Shown here: piece by piece, positions 18,794 to 27,654 of the stretch
Numbering within the stretch: position 1 is the stretch's first letter
How the letters are laid out: every line of letters starts with the position of its first letter
NCBI RefSeq assembly: GCF_010726085.1
Contig: NZ_AP022560.1
Coordinates: 5,394,001 to 5,458,000 of the forward strand
Length of the DNA stretch: 64,000 nt
Reading direction: 5' to 3'
Origin: Mycolicibacterium moriokaense
Lineage (GTDB): Bacteria > Actinomycetota > Actinomycetes > Mycobacteriales > Mycobacteriaceae
Translations under genes and position numbers: made by a program
The notes under the pieces: model-generated
Told to the model about the DNA's origin: nothing
Databases searched by the model: none
Seen by the model: only the letters and a program-made list of their open reading frames with translations

Positions 18794-19357
18794 TCAGTCG
18801 GCCCTGGCGCGGCGCTCCCGGTAGGCCGCGACGTGTTGACGATTGCCGCAATTGCCGGTGTCGCAGAACTTTCCGGAACGGTTGCGCGACAGGTCCACCA
18901 ACACCGCATCGCAGTCCGCCGCCGCGCACACCTTGAGCCTGCGCAGCTCGCCGATGCGGATGAGATCGGCCAGTGCCATGGCCATCTCCGCTCCCATCCG
19001 CTGCCACAGCGGGTCGTGCACGGACGCCAAGTGCAGATGCCACTCCGGCATCTCCGGATGGCGGGTCAGCCACGGCGCCGCCTTGGTGTCGCTCAGCAGA
19101 GCGTTGACCTGCCCGACGGCGCGTTCCTCGTCGCCGGCGACGGCCCAGATCTTGCCGAGCCGTTCCCGTAGGCGATGGACCGAGTCCAGCTCGGCGGCGT
19201 CGTGATCGCGCCTGCCGGTCCAGCCGAACCCGTCCAGGTAGGCGTCGAGCGCAGGCAGGTCACCGAGCTGCTCACCGTCCACCCGATCGCTGTTGACCAG
19301 GACACATGCCGCCCGCAAAGTGAGCTCGGTGTCATGACTAAAAAGCATTTGACTCAT
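18794..19357 (-). CDS. CGNR zinc-finger regulator (ABATE domain)
   Basis: 187 residues. An N-terminal ABATE-type helical domain (LFSHDTELTLRAACVLVNS) precedes a C-terminal treble-clef CGNR zinc finger: KVCAAADC, then KFCDTGNCGNRQHVAAYRERR, giving four Cys ligands and the signature CGNR. Probably a DNA-binding regulator. It is divergent to the EamA exporter gene and a palindrome lies between them, so the exporter is its likely target. This pair interrupts the eccB4-cutinase order known from M. tuberculosis. Confidence 0.85.
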   Translation of the reverse strand: MSQMLFSHDTELTLRAACVLVNSDRVDGEQLGDLPALDAYLDGFGWTGRRDHDAAELDSVHRLRERLGKIWAVAGDEERAVGQVNALLSDTKAAPWLTRHPEMPEWHLHLASVHDPLWQRMGAEMAMALADLIRIGELRRLKVCAAADCDAVLVDLSRNRSGKFCDTGNCGNRQHVAAYRERRARAD

Positions 19358-19379
19358 GACCCCCTTTCCCGCTAGCGTC

Positions 19380-19403
19380 ATGAGCAAAGTTCATTTTACT
19401 CAT
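19380..19403. promoter_or_regulatory. Operator-like palindrome in the CGNR/EamA divergent promoter
   Basis: ATGAGCAAA (19380-19388), a 6-base centre, and TTTACTCAT (19395-19403) form 9-bp arms with one mismatch. A related A+T-rich dyad, ATGACTAAA...TTTGACTCAT, overlaps the start of the regulator gene at about 19333-19356. The region is A+T-rich compared with its surroundings. Likely binding site of the CGNR protein. Confidence 0.5.
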
Positions 19404-19423
19404 TACATCTCGGAGGTGTCCTC

Positions 19424-20440
19424 GTGACCGCGAACCAGCTCGACGTGCGCGCGTCCGTCGACCACTTCCGGCTCGGCCTGCTGCTCGCCGTCGGCTCGGC
19501 ATTGTCATTCGGGTCGTCGGGACCGTTCGCCAAAGCTTTGATGGAGGCCGGTTGGAGCCCGACCGCGGCCGTCGTCGCCCGGCTGGCCGGCGGCGCCCTG
19601 GTGATGGCCGTGTTCGCGACGTTCGTGCGGCCCGGCTGGTTTCGCGAGGCGTTGCGCCACGCGAAGACCGTCGCCGTGTACGGAATCGTCCCGATCGCCG
19701 GAGCGCAACTCTTCTACTACTGCGCGGTCTCACACCTGTCCGTCGGCGTCGCACTGTTGCTGGAGTACACCGCGCCCATCCTCGTCGTGGCGTGGGTCTG
19801 GACCACCACGCGGCGTCGGCCCACCAACCTGACGCTGGCGGGCGTGGCCATGGCGGTGGTCGGAATCATGTTGGTGCTCAACGTGTTCAGCGATGCCCAC
19901 ATCAATCTCATCGGTGTCGCCTGGGCACTGGGCGCCGCGGTCTGCGCCGCGTGCTATTTCGTGATGTCGGCCAACGTCGGCAAGCACGCCGCGGACAGCG
20001 ATGGTGTCCACCCCATCACGCTGGCTGCGGGCGGTCTGGTGGTCGGCGCGGCCGCGGTCACGCTTCTCGGTGTCGGCGGCATCATGCCTCTGACCTTCAC
20101 CACCAACGACACCGTTATCGCGGGGTTGACGACGTCGTGGATGGTGCCGGTCGTCGCACTGGGTGTGGTGGCCACCGCAGTCGCCTACACGCTCGGCATC
20201 ATGGGCATCGCGCGACTGCGTCCGCGGTTCGCGTCGCTGGTCGGCCTGTCCGAGGTGATGTTCGCAGTCCTGGCCGCGTGGGTGCTGCTGGGCGAGGCGA
20301 TGACGATGATTCAGGCCGTCGGCGGTGTCATCGTGCTGGCCGGCTTGGCGCTCGCGCGTCAGGGCGACCGCACCGAAGAGTCCGCCGATGTGACGTTGCC
20401 CGAGGGTGTGCCGTCGGAGCCCGCTGACCTCAGTAATTGA
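19424..20440 (+). CDS. EamA/DMT-family transporter
   Basis: 338 residues with ten predicted membrane segments in two EamA halves; FGSSGPFAKALMEAGWSP opens the first and LGVVATAVAYTLGIMGIARL to LLGEAMTMIQAVGGVIVLAG closes the second. Drug/metabolite transporter superfamily, probably an exporter of an amino acid or other small metabolite. GTG 19424 has GGAGG seven bases upstream. Divergent to the CGNR regulator. Confidence 0.88.
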   Translation: MTANQLDVRASVDHFRLGLLLAVGSALSFGSSGPFAKALMEAGWSPTAAVVARLAGGALVMAVFATFVRPGWFREALRHAKTVAVYGIVPIAGAQLFYYCAVSHLSVGVALLLEYTAPILVVAWVWTTTRRRPTNLTLAGVAMAVVGIMLVLNVFSDAHINLIGVAWALGAAVCAACYFVMSANVGKHAADSDGVHPITLAAGGLVVGAAAVTLLGVGGIMPLTFTTNDTVIAGLTTSWMVPVVALGVVATAVAYTLGIMGIARLRPRFASLVGLSEVMFAVLAAWVLLGEAMTMIQAVGGVIVLAGLALARQGDRTEESADVTLPEGVPSEPADLSN

Positions 20441-20501
20441 CGCCGCCGTCGAACAGTAAGCGGTTGGCTGAGGTCCCCTCCGGTGTGGGAAAATGGCCGA
20501 C

Positions 20502-21254
20502 GTGACTTTGCTCCGGATGCCATTACGGCTGGCTACGGTTACTTCGGCCGTTGTCTGCGCCACCATGACACTCGTCGCTGCGCCGCTGGCGGGGGCCCAG
20601 CCTGACCATTCGCCCGGACCTGCGCCCGGGCCTGGTGTCGCTCCGGGGCCTGACCCGTCCGCCTCATCGCCGTCCTCGACATCGACGTCCTCGTCGTGCC
20701 CCGACATCGAGGTGATCTTCGCGAGGGGCACCGACGACACCCCCGGGCTCGGTACGCCGGGCTCGGCGTTCGTCGAGGCGCTGCGCCCGTTGGTCGGCGG
20801 CAGGACCGTCAGCGCCTACCCCGTCAACTACCCCGCCTCGTATGACTTCCTGGCGGCTGCTGACGGCGCCACCGACGCCGAGAACCGCGTCGCGTTGATG
20901 TCGCAGCAGTGCCCGTCGACGAAGCTTGTGCTCGGCGGATATTCGCAGGGCGCGGCCGTCATCGACATGCTCGCCGGTGTCCCACCGCTGGGCAACAAGA
21001 TCGGTTCCATCGGCTCGGCGCCCCCGCTGCCCGCGAGCCTGCAGGACAACATCGCCGCCGTGGCCGTGTTCGGCAACCCCGCAACGAAGTTCAGCAATCC
21101 GCTGACCAGTTCGGTTTTCGGCGGCAGGGCCATCGACCTCTGCAAGGACGGCGATCCCATCTGCTCGCGCGGCAGGAACCCGTTCGCACACAACGATTAC
21201 GTGTCCGCGGGGCTGGTTCAGCAGGCGGCGAGCTTCGTCGCCGGACGGGTCTGA
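20502..21254 (+). CDS. Cutinase-family esterase (first of three)
   Basis: 250 residues. Signal peptide ending at AGAQP, a Pro/Ser-rich linker (about residues 36-66), then a cutinase alpha/beta hydrolase: SCPDIEVIFARGTDDTPG, nucleophile in GGYSQGAAV, catalytic Asp in DGDPICSRG and His in FAHNDYV. Disulfide cysteines are present. Exported lipid or polyester esterase. ATG 20493 is in frame, but GTG 20502 is preferred because it aligns with the second cutinase (MTLLR versus MTLDR) and lies seven bases after GAAAAT, a possible -10 of a leaderless promoter. Confidence 0.9.
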   Translation: MTLLRMPLRLATVTSAVVCATMTLVAAPLAGAQPDHSPGPAPGPGVAPGPDPSASSPSSTSTSSSCPDIEVIFARGTDDTPGLGTPGSAFVEALRPLVGGRTVSAYPVNYPASYDFLAAADGATDAENRVALMSQQCPSTKLVLGGYSQGAAVIDMLAGVPPLGNKIGSIGSAPPLPASLQDNIAAVAVFGNPATKFSNPLTSSVFGGRAIDLCKDGDPICSRGRNPFAHNDYVSAGLVQQAASFVAGRV

Positions 21255-21282
21255 CGGCCACAAGCGCTACCCTGTTGATCTT

Positions 21283-21936
21283 GTGACGTTAGATCGACTC
21301 CGCAACCTGCTGATCGCCACTTTCACCGCCGCGACCGCGGTCGCCGCGCCGGCGCTGATTGGCGGCCGCGGAACCGCCTCAGCCCAAGGATGTCCCGACA
21401 TCGAGGTCGTGTTCGCCCGCGGCACCAACGACGCACCGGGCCTGGGCAATGTCGGCGGCGCCTTCGTCGACGCATTACAGGGCAAGGTCGGCGGCAGGTC
21501 CGTCGGCACGTACGCGGTCAACTACCCCGCGACGTTCGACTTCCTCCAGGCGGCGGCCGGGGCGAACGACGCCAGTGGCCACATCCAGTACATGGTGAAC
21601 ACCTGCCCCAACACCCAGCTGGTGCTCGGCGGCTACTCCCAAGGCGCCGCGGTGATCGATGTGATCAGCGCAGTGCCGGTGCCCGGCCTCGGTTTCGACA
21701 ACCCGTTGCCGCCCAACGTGCCGAACCACGTCGCGGCCATCGCCGTCTTCGGCAATCCTTCCGCGAAGTTGGGTCTGCCACTCACGGTCAGCGGGGTCTA
21801 CGGCGGCAGAGCCATCGACCTGTGCAACCCGGGCGACCCCGTCTGTCAGACCAACGGTGAGGACATCGCCGCGCATCGAGCATATGTGGGTGGGCCCACC
21901 AACCAGGCAGCCGATTTCGTCGCTTCCCGCCTCTGA
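21283..21936 (+). CDS. Cutinase-family esterase (second of three)
   Basis: 217 residues: signal peptide, then GCPDIEVVFARGTNDAPGLGN, nucleophile GGYSQGAAV, Asp in NPGDPVCQ and His in AAHRAYVGG. The full cutinase fold has no long linker, unlike the first paralogue. The GTG start at 21283 lies nine bases after TACCCT and has no ribosome-binding site, so leaderless expression is possible. It starts 28 bases after the first cutinase and is a tandem duplicate of it. Confidence 0.9.
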   Translation: MTLDRLRNLLIATFTAATAVAAPALIGGRGTASAQGCPDIEVVFARGTNDAPGLGNVGGAFVDALQGKVGGRSVGTYAVNYPATFDFLQAAAGANDASGHIQYMVNTCPNTQLVLGGYSQGAAVIDVISAVPVPGLGFDNPLPPNVPNHVAAIAVFGNPSAKLGLPLTVSGVYGGRAIDLCNPGDPVCQTNGEDIAAHRAYVGGPTNQAADFVASRL

Positions 21937-21993
21937 CCTGGCCATATAGCGTTATCTGCGAGCCCGTTAATGCTTTCTATTACCATCCGTGGG

Positions 21994-22662
21994 GTGATCC
22001 GCCGTCACTTGCTCAACGGTCTCATCGTGGCGCTCGTTCTCGGCACTGTGCTCATCACACCTCAGACTGTCGCCTCGCTGACGCCGTCCGCGAATGCCCA
22101 ATCATGTCCTCCGGTCGAGGTGATATTCGCCCGCGGCCGACTGGAATCGCCTGGGGTCGGCAACCTCGGCAATGCGTTCATCAGTGCGCTGCGGCAGAAG
22201 TCGAAAAAGAACATCGGCGTCTATGCGGTGCAGTATCCGGCCGATAACGAGATCGACGTCGGCGCGAACGACATGAGCGGCCACATCCAGTACATGATGA
22301 ACAACTGCCCGAACACCCGCTTGGTGCTCGGCGGCTATTCCCTCGGCGCCGCGGTCACCGACGTGGTGCTGGCGCTGCCGTTCGACTTCTTCGGGTTCAA
22401 GGCCCCACTGCCGCCCGGTGCGGATCAGCACATCGCCGCGGTGGCGCTGTTCGGCAACGGAGTCGCCTGGGTCGGGCCGATCACGAACTTCAATCCGGTT
22501 TACCGCGATCGGACCATCGAGTTGTGCCACGGTGCCGACCCGATCTGCAACCCGGCCGACCCGAACACGTGGGAAGAGAACTGGCCCGCCCACCTCGCGA
22601 GCGCGTACATCAACGCGGGGATGGCGAATCAGGCAGCTGACTTCGTCGCGGCCCGCATCTGA
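21994..22662 (+). CDS. Cutinase-family esterase (third, divergent)
   Basis: 222 residues. Signal peptide (LIVALVLGTVLITPQTVA), SCPPVEVIFARGRLESPG, nucleophile loop GGYSLGAAV (Leu where the others have Gln), Asp in HGADPICNP and a probable His in PAHLASAYINAG. More diverged than the other two and with an insertion before the His. ATG 21970 is also in frame; GTG 21994 lies seven bases after TACCAT and suits a leaderless start. Confidence 0.88.
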   Translation: MIRRHLLNGLIVALVLGTVLITPQTVASLTPSANAQSCPPVEVIFARGRLESPGVGNLGNAFISALRQKSKKNIGVYAVQYPADNEIDVGANDMSGHIQYMMNNCPNTRLVLGGYSLGAAVTDVVLALPFDFFGFKAPLPPGADQHIAAVALFGNGVAWVGPITNFNPVYRDRTIELCHGADPICNPADPNTWEENWPAHLASAYINAGMANQAADFVAARI

Positions 22663-22671
22663 TTTGGCGGC

Positions 22672-22714
22672 TTCGGCGTGCTAAGTCTCGCTGAGCGTGA
22701 CCCAGCACGCCGAA
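22672..22714. terminator. Bidirectional hairpin between the third cutinase and truA
   Basis: TTCGGCGTGCT (22672-22682) and AGCACGCCGAA (22704-22714) form a perfect 11-bp stem with a 21-base loop, midway between convergent genes. The right arm runs on into AAATCA, whose TCA is the truA stop, and the cutinase stop reads TGATTT, so an outer TGATTT/AAATCA pair encloses both stop codons. Confidence 0.7.
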
Positions 22715-22715
22715 A

Positions 22716-23585
22716 TCACAAGACTCGCAAGTCGCGCGTGACCTTTGTCCGCGCCTCGAGCTCATCGTCGGGCGGATAGTCGACGCCCACGAGCGTCAGA
22801 CCCTGCGCCGGCGCCGCCGCGAAGTCGCTCGACCGGCTCGTCTCCTTCAATAGCCTGGCGCACCAACCGGGTTCGCGGCGATGCTCGCCGACCGCCAGCA
22901 GCGCGCCGACCAGCGACCGCACCATGGACCAGCAGAAGGCATCCGCCGTGACGTACGCGGTGACCCGGTCGCCGTCGCGCACCCAGTCGAACCGTTGTAG
23001 ATCGCGGATGGTGGTGGCGCCGTCGCGATGGCGACAGAATGCGGCGAAGTCGTGCAGTCCCACCAGATCCCGTGCCGCCGCTGCCATGACGTCGACATCC
23101 AGCGGACGCGGCCACGGCGTGACGAAGCGCGCGTCCTGCGGTTCGACGCCGTACGGCGCGGTCGACAACCGGTATTCGTAGTGCCGACGGAGCGCGGAGA
23201 ACCGTGCGTCGAAACCCGGTGCCGCGCGGGCGATGTCGAGCACCCGCACATCTCGGGGCAGGAACCGGCCCAGCCGTTGCACCAGCGGACGAAACTCGCT
23301 CCCGCCGGGGCGGGTGGTGCGGGGATAGACGTGGGGCAGGGCATTGACCGGCACATCGACATGGGCGACCTGACCCGTGGCGTGTACGCCGGTGTCGGTG
23401 CGGCCGGCCGCACGCAGTTGCACCGGCGTGCGAAACACCGTCGAGAACGCTTCGTCGAGCACCCCGGCGACGGTGCGCTGACCGGCCTGCACCGCCCAGC
23501 CCGCGAATTCGGTGCCGTCGTAAGCGATGTCGAGGCGAAGACGAACGAGCCCGCCACCGTTGTCGATGGCGGGCTCGTCGCTCAT
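22716..23585 (-). CDS. truA: tRNA pseudouridine(38-40) synthase TruA
   Basis: 289 residues. [15 protein letters not shown] opens the fold, the catalytic Asp is in [12 protein letters not shown], and [16 protein letters not shown] and [15 protein letters not shown] are diagnostic. It converts uridines 38-40 of the anticodon arm. ATG 23585 follows the rplQ stop by four bases; the frame runs 66 codons further into rplQ and that part is not coding for TruA. Confidence 0.97.
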   Translation of the reverse strand: MSDEPAIDNGGGLVRLRLDIAYDGTEFAGWAVQAGQRTVAGVLDEAFSTVFRTPVQLRAAGRTDTGVHATGQVAHVDVPVNALPHVYPRTTRPGGSEFRPLVQRLGRFLPRDVRVLDIARAAPGFDARFSALRRHYEYRLSTAPYGVEPQDARFVTPWPRPLDVDVMAAAARDLVGLHDFAAFCRHRDGATTIRDLQRFDWVRDGDRVTAYVTADAFCWSMVRSLVGALLAVGEHRREPGWCARLLKETSRSSDFAAAPAQGLTLVGVDYPPDDELEARTKVTRDLRVL

Positions 23586-23589
23586 GTCA

Positions 23590-24192
23590 CTAGGACTTGT
23601 CGGCATCCTCGTCGGAGTCAGCCTTCTCCTCCGCACTTTCGTCGGCGCTCTCCTCGGCGACCTCAGCCTCGGCTTGCGCCTCCTGGGCCTCCTCGATCCC
23701 GGCGTCCTCGGCCTTGACCTCCTCGACGCTCTCCTCGACGGCCTCAGGCTCGACCGCAGCCTGCGGCGCCGCGGCAGCCGCAACCTTCTGCGAAGAGGCC
23801 GCGCGACGGGCCCGGTTGGCCTCCGAGGTCACGGTCTTCTCCCGCACCAGCTCGATGACGGCCATCGGGGCGTTGTCGCCCTTGCGGTTCTCGACCTTGA
23901 TGATGCGGGTGTAGCCGCCCTCGCGGTCGGCGAAGAACGGACCGATCTCGGCGAACAGCGTGTGCACCACGTCCTTGTCGCGGATCTTCTTCATCACCTC
24001 GCGCCGATTGTGCAGCGTGCCCTTCTTGGCGTGGGTGATGAGCTTCTCCGCATAGGGCCGCAACGCCCTCGCCTTGGGCTCTGTCGTCTTGATCCGGCCG
24101 TGCTCGAAGAGCGACGTGGCCAGGTTGGCCAGCAGCGCCTTCTGGTGTGAGGACGACCCGCCGAGGCGAGGGCCCTTGGTGGGCTTGGGCAT
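23590..24192 (-). CDS. rplQ: 50S ribosomal protein L17 with acidic C-terminal extension
   Basis: 200 residues. The L17 core ([24 protein letters not shown] to [10 protein letters not shown]) occupies the first 117 or so; the rest is an Ala/Glu/Asp-rich tail of about 80 residues typical of mycobacterial L17, though long. Last ribosomal gene of the alpha operon, followed by truA. Confidence 0.97.
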   Translation of the reverse strand: MPKPTKGPRLGGSSSHQKALLANLATSLFEHGRIKTTEPKARALRPYAEKLITHAKKGTLHNRREVMKKIRDKDVVHTLFAEIGPFFADREGGYTRIIKVENRKGDNAPMAVIELVREKTVTSEANRARRAASSQKVAAAAAPQAAVEPEAVEESVEEVKAEDAGIEEAQEAQAEAEVAEESADESAEEKADSDEDADKS

Positions 24193-24284
24193 TGCGACTA
24201 TCTCCTATGTGGGGCCGACCCCCGTATCAGGTAGGGCCGGGACGGACTCGGGCGGGCGGAGCTGGGGTGGGTAATGAACTCCGC

Positions 24285-25364
<1,080 letters not shown>

Positions 25365-25413
25365 CTATTTGATGCCGCGCAACTCAGCCGTCATCCGGAC
25401 GGCCAAGCAAGTC

Positions 25414-26019
25414 TTACTTCGAGTAGAGCTCGACGATCAGCTGTTCGGTGAGCGGGACGTCGATCTGCGCGCGCTCGGGCAGCTGGTGCACGAGGATGCG
25501 CTGACGCTCGCCGACGACCTGCAGCCAGGCCGGAATGGGGCGCTCGCCCGCTGTTTCCCGCGCGACCTCGAACGGCAGCGTGTTCAGCGACTTCTCCTTG
25601 ATGTCGATGATGTCGTACTGCGACACGCGGTAGCTCGGGATGTCGACCTTGACACCGTTGACCAGGAAGTGGCCGTGGCTGACCAGCTGACGCGCCATCC
25701 GCCGGGTCCGTGCCAGACCGGCGCGGTACACGACGTTGTCGAGCCGGCTTTCCAGGATGCGCAGCAGGTTGTCACCGGTCTTGCCCGGCTGACGAACCGC
25801 CTCGTCGTAGTAGCGACGGAACTGCTTCTCCATCACGCCGTAGGTGAAACGCGCCTTCTGCTTCTCCTGCAGCTGCTGGCGGTACTCGCTCTCCTTGATC
25901 CGCGCGCGGCCGTGCTGACCGGGCGGGTAGGGGCGCTTCTCGAAGGACTGATCTCCGCCGACCAGGTCGACGCCGAGACGGCGTGACTTGCGGGTCGCGG
26001 GTCCGGTGTAACGAGCCAT
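25414..26019 (-). CDS. rpsD: 30S ribosomal protein S4
   Basis: 201 residues, full length. MARYTGPATRKSRRLGVDL, ESRLDNVVYRAGLARTRRMA and the S4 RNA-binding domain QLVSHGHFLVNG are visible. An early 16S rRNA binder. Confidence 0.98.
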   Translation of the reverse strand: MARYTGPATRKSRRLGVDLVGGDQSFEKRPYPPGQHGRARIKESEYRQQLQEKQKARFTYGVMEKQFRRYYDEAVRQPGKTGDNLLRILESRLDNVVYRAGLARTRRMARQLVSHGHFLVNGVKVDIPSYRVSQYDIIDIKEKSLNTLPFEVARETAGERPIPAWLQVVGERQRILVHQLPERAQIDVPLTEQLIVELYSK

Positions 26020-26034
26020 GTGTTCTATACCCTC

Positions 26035-26454
26035 CTAGACCCTGCGACGCTTCGGCGGACGGCAGCCGTTGTGCGGCTGCGGCGTGACGTCGGCGATCGC
26101 GCCGACCTCGAGGCCGGCGGCCTGCAACGAGCGGATGGCGGTCTCGCGGCCCGAGCCCGGGCCCTTCACGAAGACGTCGACCTTCTTCACGCCGTGCTCC
26201 TGCGCCTTGCGGGCGGCGTTCTCCGCAGCCAGCTGCGCGGCGAACGGGGTCGACTTACGCGAACCCTTGAAGCCGACGTGTCCCGAGGACGCCCATGCGA
26301 TGACGTTGCCCTGCGGGTCGGTGATCGACACGATCGTGTTGTTGAACGTGCTCTTGATGTGCGCGGCGCCGTGCGGGACGTTCTTCTTTTCCCGGCGACG
26401 GGTCTTCTGCCCCTTCTTCGGGGACCCAGCAGCGCTTTTCTTTGCGGGTGGCAT
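26035..26454 (-). CDS. rpsK: 30S ribosomal protein S11
   Basis: 139 residues. Basic N terminus ([15 protein letters not shown]), [15 protein letters not shown] and the C-terminal [18 protein letters not shown] of S11. Its ATG overlaps the rpsM stop by one base (TAATG). Confidence 0.98.
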   Translation of the reverse strand: MPPAKKSAAGSPKKGQKTRRREKKNVPHGAAHIKSTFNNTIVSITDPQGNVIAWASSGHVGFKGSRKSTPFAAQLAAENAARKAQEHGVKKVDVFVKGPGSGRETAIRSLQAAGLEVGAIADVTPQPHNGCRPPKRRRV

Positions 26455-26828
26455 TACTTGGCCTTCTTCTTACCGGCGATGGTGCGCTTGGGGCCCTTGC
26501 GGGTGCGCGCATTGGTCTTGGTCCGCTGGCCGCGCACCGGCAGGCCGCGGCGGTGCCGCAGGCCCTGGTAGCAGCCGATCTCGATCTTGCGGCGGATGTC
26601 GGCCTGCACCTCACGGCGCAGATCACCCTCCACCTTGAGGTTGCCCTCGATGTAGTCGCGCAGTTGGGTCACCTGATCATCGGTCAGGTCCTTGGTGCGC
26701 AGGTTCCGGTCGATGCCGGTGGCGTCCAGGATCTCCTGGGAGCGCGTACGGCCGACGCCGTAGATGTAGGTCAGCGCGATCTCCATGCGCTTATCGCGCG
26801 GGAGGTCGACGCCCACTAGACGTGCCAC
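26454..26828 (-). CDS. rpsM: 30S ribosomal protein S13
   Basis: 124 residues. [33 protein letters not shown] and the tail [18 protein letters not shown] are diagnostic. The 155 bp between it and rpmJ hold no gene. Confidence 0.98.
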   Translation of the reverse strand: MARLVGVDLPRDKRMEIALTYIYGVGRTRSQEILDATGIDRNLRTKDLTDDQVTQLRDYIEGNLKVEGDLRREVQADIRRKIEIGCYQGLRHRRGLPVRGQRTKTNARTRKGPKRTIAGKKKAK

Positions 26829-26983
26829 AGTGGTGTGTTCCTTCTCGTTGCGGAGGTCTGCTCCCAGTCCGTTCCCGACGGTGTCGGGGTCCGGCCTCCG
26901 TACCGGACGTGGGCAAGCGGCCTATCCGCTCATTGGTACTGGGATTTCATCATTCAGTTGTGGCAGTAGCTGGCTGGTGAAAC

Positions 26984-27097
26984 TCAGCCCTGGCGCTGCT
27001 TGTGCCGAGGATCGGAGCAGATCACCATGACCCGCCCATGCCGACGGATCACCCTGCATTTATCGCAAATGGGCTTGACGCTCGGGTTCACCTTCAC
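26984..27097 (-). CDS. rpmJ: 50S ribosomal protein L36
   Basis: 37 residues: [16 protein letters not shown], then [15 protein letters not shown]. The zinc ribbon ligands are C-x2-C and C-x4-H. The start is GTG at 27097 with AGAAGGA upstream and the stop is TGA at 26984-26986. This is the zinc-containing (C+) form of L36. Confidence 0.96.
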
Positions 27098-27128
27098 GAC
27101 TGTGTCGATCCTTCTGTGCTTCTAGTTG

Positions 27129-27350
27129 TTACTTGTACCGGTAAACGATGCGGCCCCGAGACAGGTCGTATGGAGACAACTCCACGACGACGCGGTCCTC
27201 GGGCAGGATGCGGATGTAGTGCTGCCGCATCTTGCCGCTGATGTGGGCGAGAACCTTGTGACCGTTCTCCAACTCAATGCGAAACATCGCATTGGGCAGG
27301 GGTTCGACCACGCGACCCTCGACCTCGATGGCACCGTCTTTCTTGGCCAT
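27129..27350 (-). CDS. infA: Translation initiation factor IF-1
   Basis: 73 residues, an S1/OB-fold protein: [39 protein letters not shown] and [14 protein letters not shown]. First gene of the alpha operon here. The upstream in-frame extension is not used. Confidence 0.98.
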
Positions 27351-27654
27351 TATGTTTCGGAGATCCTCCGTGTCCTGCGAATCGTTGGCGCCTTCTGGCG
27401 CAGCTACACTCCGACTACGAAACGTGAGCCTGTAGCCAGAAATTCCAGCAATTCGAGGACAGAGAGCACGCAAGAGCCGGCGCGGAAGCCGCACCGTTGG
27501 TCCATACTACCCGCTTCGGTGCCGGTCCCAAAATCGCTGAACGCCCAGCTCAGCCTCTCCACCACGCATTAGACGGGGGCCAGCTGGTTCCGCTGACCGC
27601 GAACGGGCGCTCGACCCTGATATCCGCTGGACGACGGGCGCATACTTATAACCG
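27351..27654. promoter_or_regulatory. Divergent promoter region of infA operon and response-regulator gene
   Basis: 304 bp with no credible gene. The left part must hold the alpha-operon promoter and the infA leader. At the right end CATACT (27641-27646) lies eight bases before ATG 27655, with no Shine-Dalgarno sequence, so the response-regulator gene may be leaderless. Confidence 0.35.

Noticed and set aside
26829..26983. A possible small gene between rpsM and rpmJ
   Set aside because: No conserved start, ribosome-binding site or recognisable peptide on either strand.
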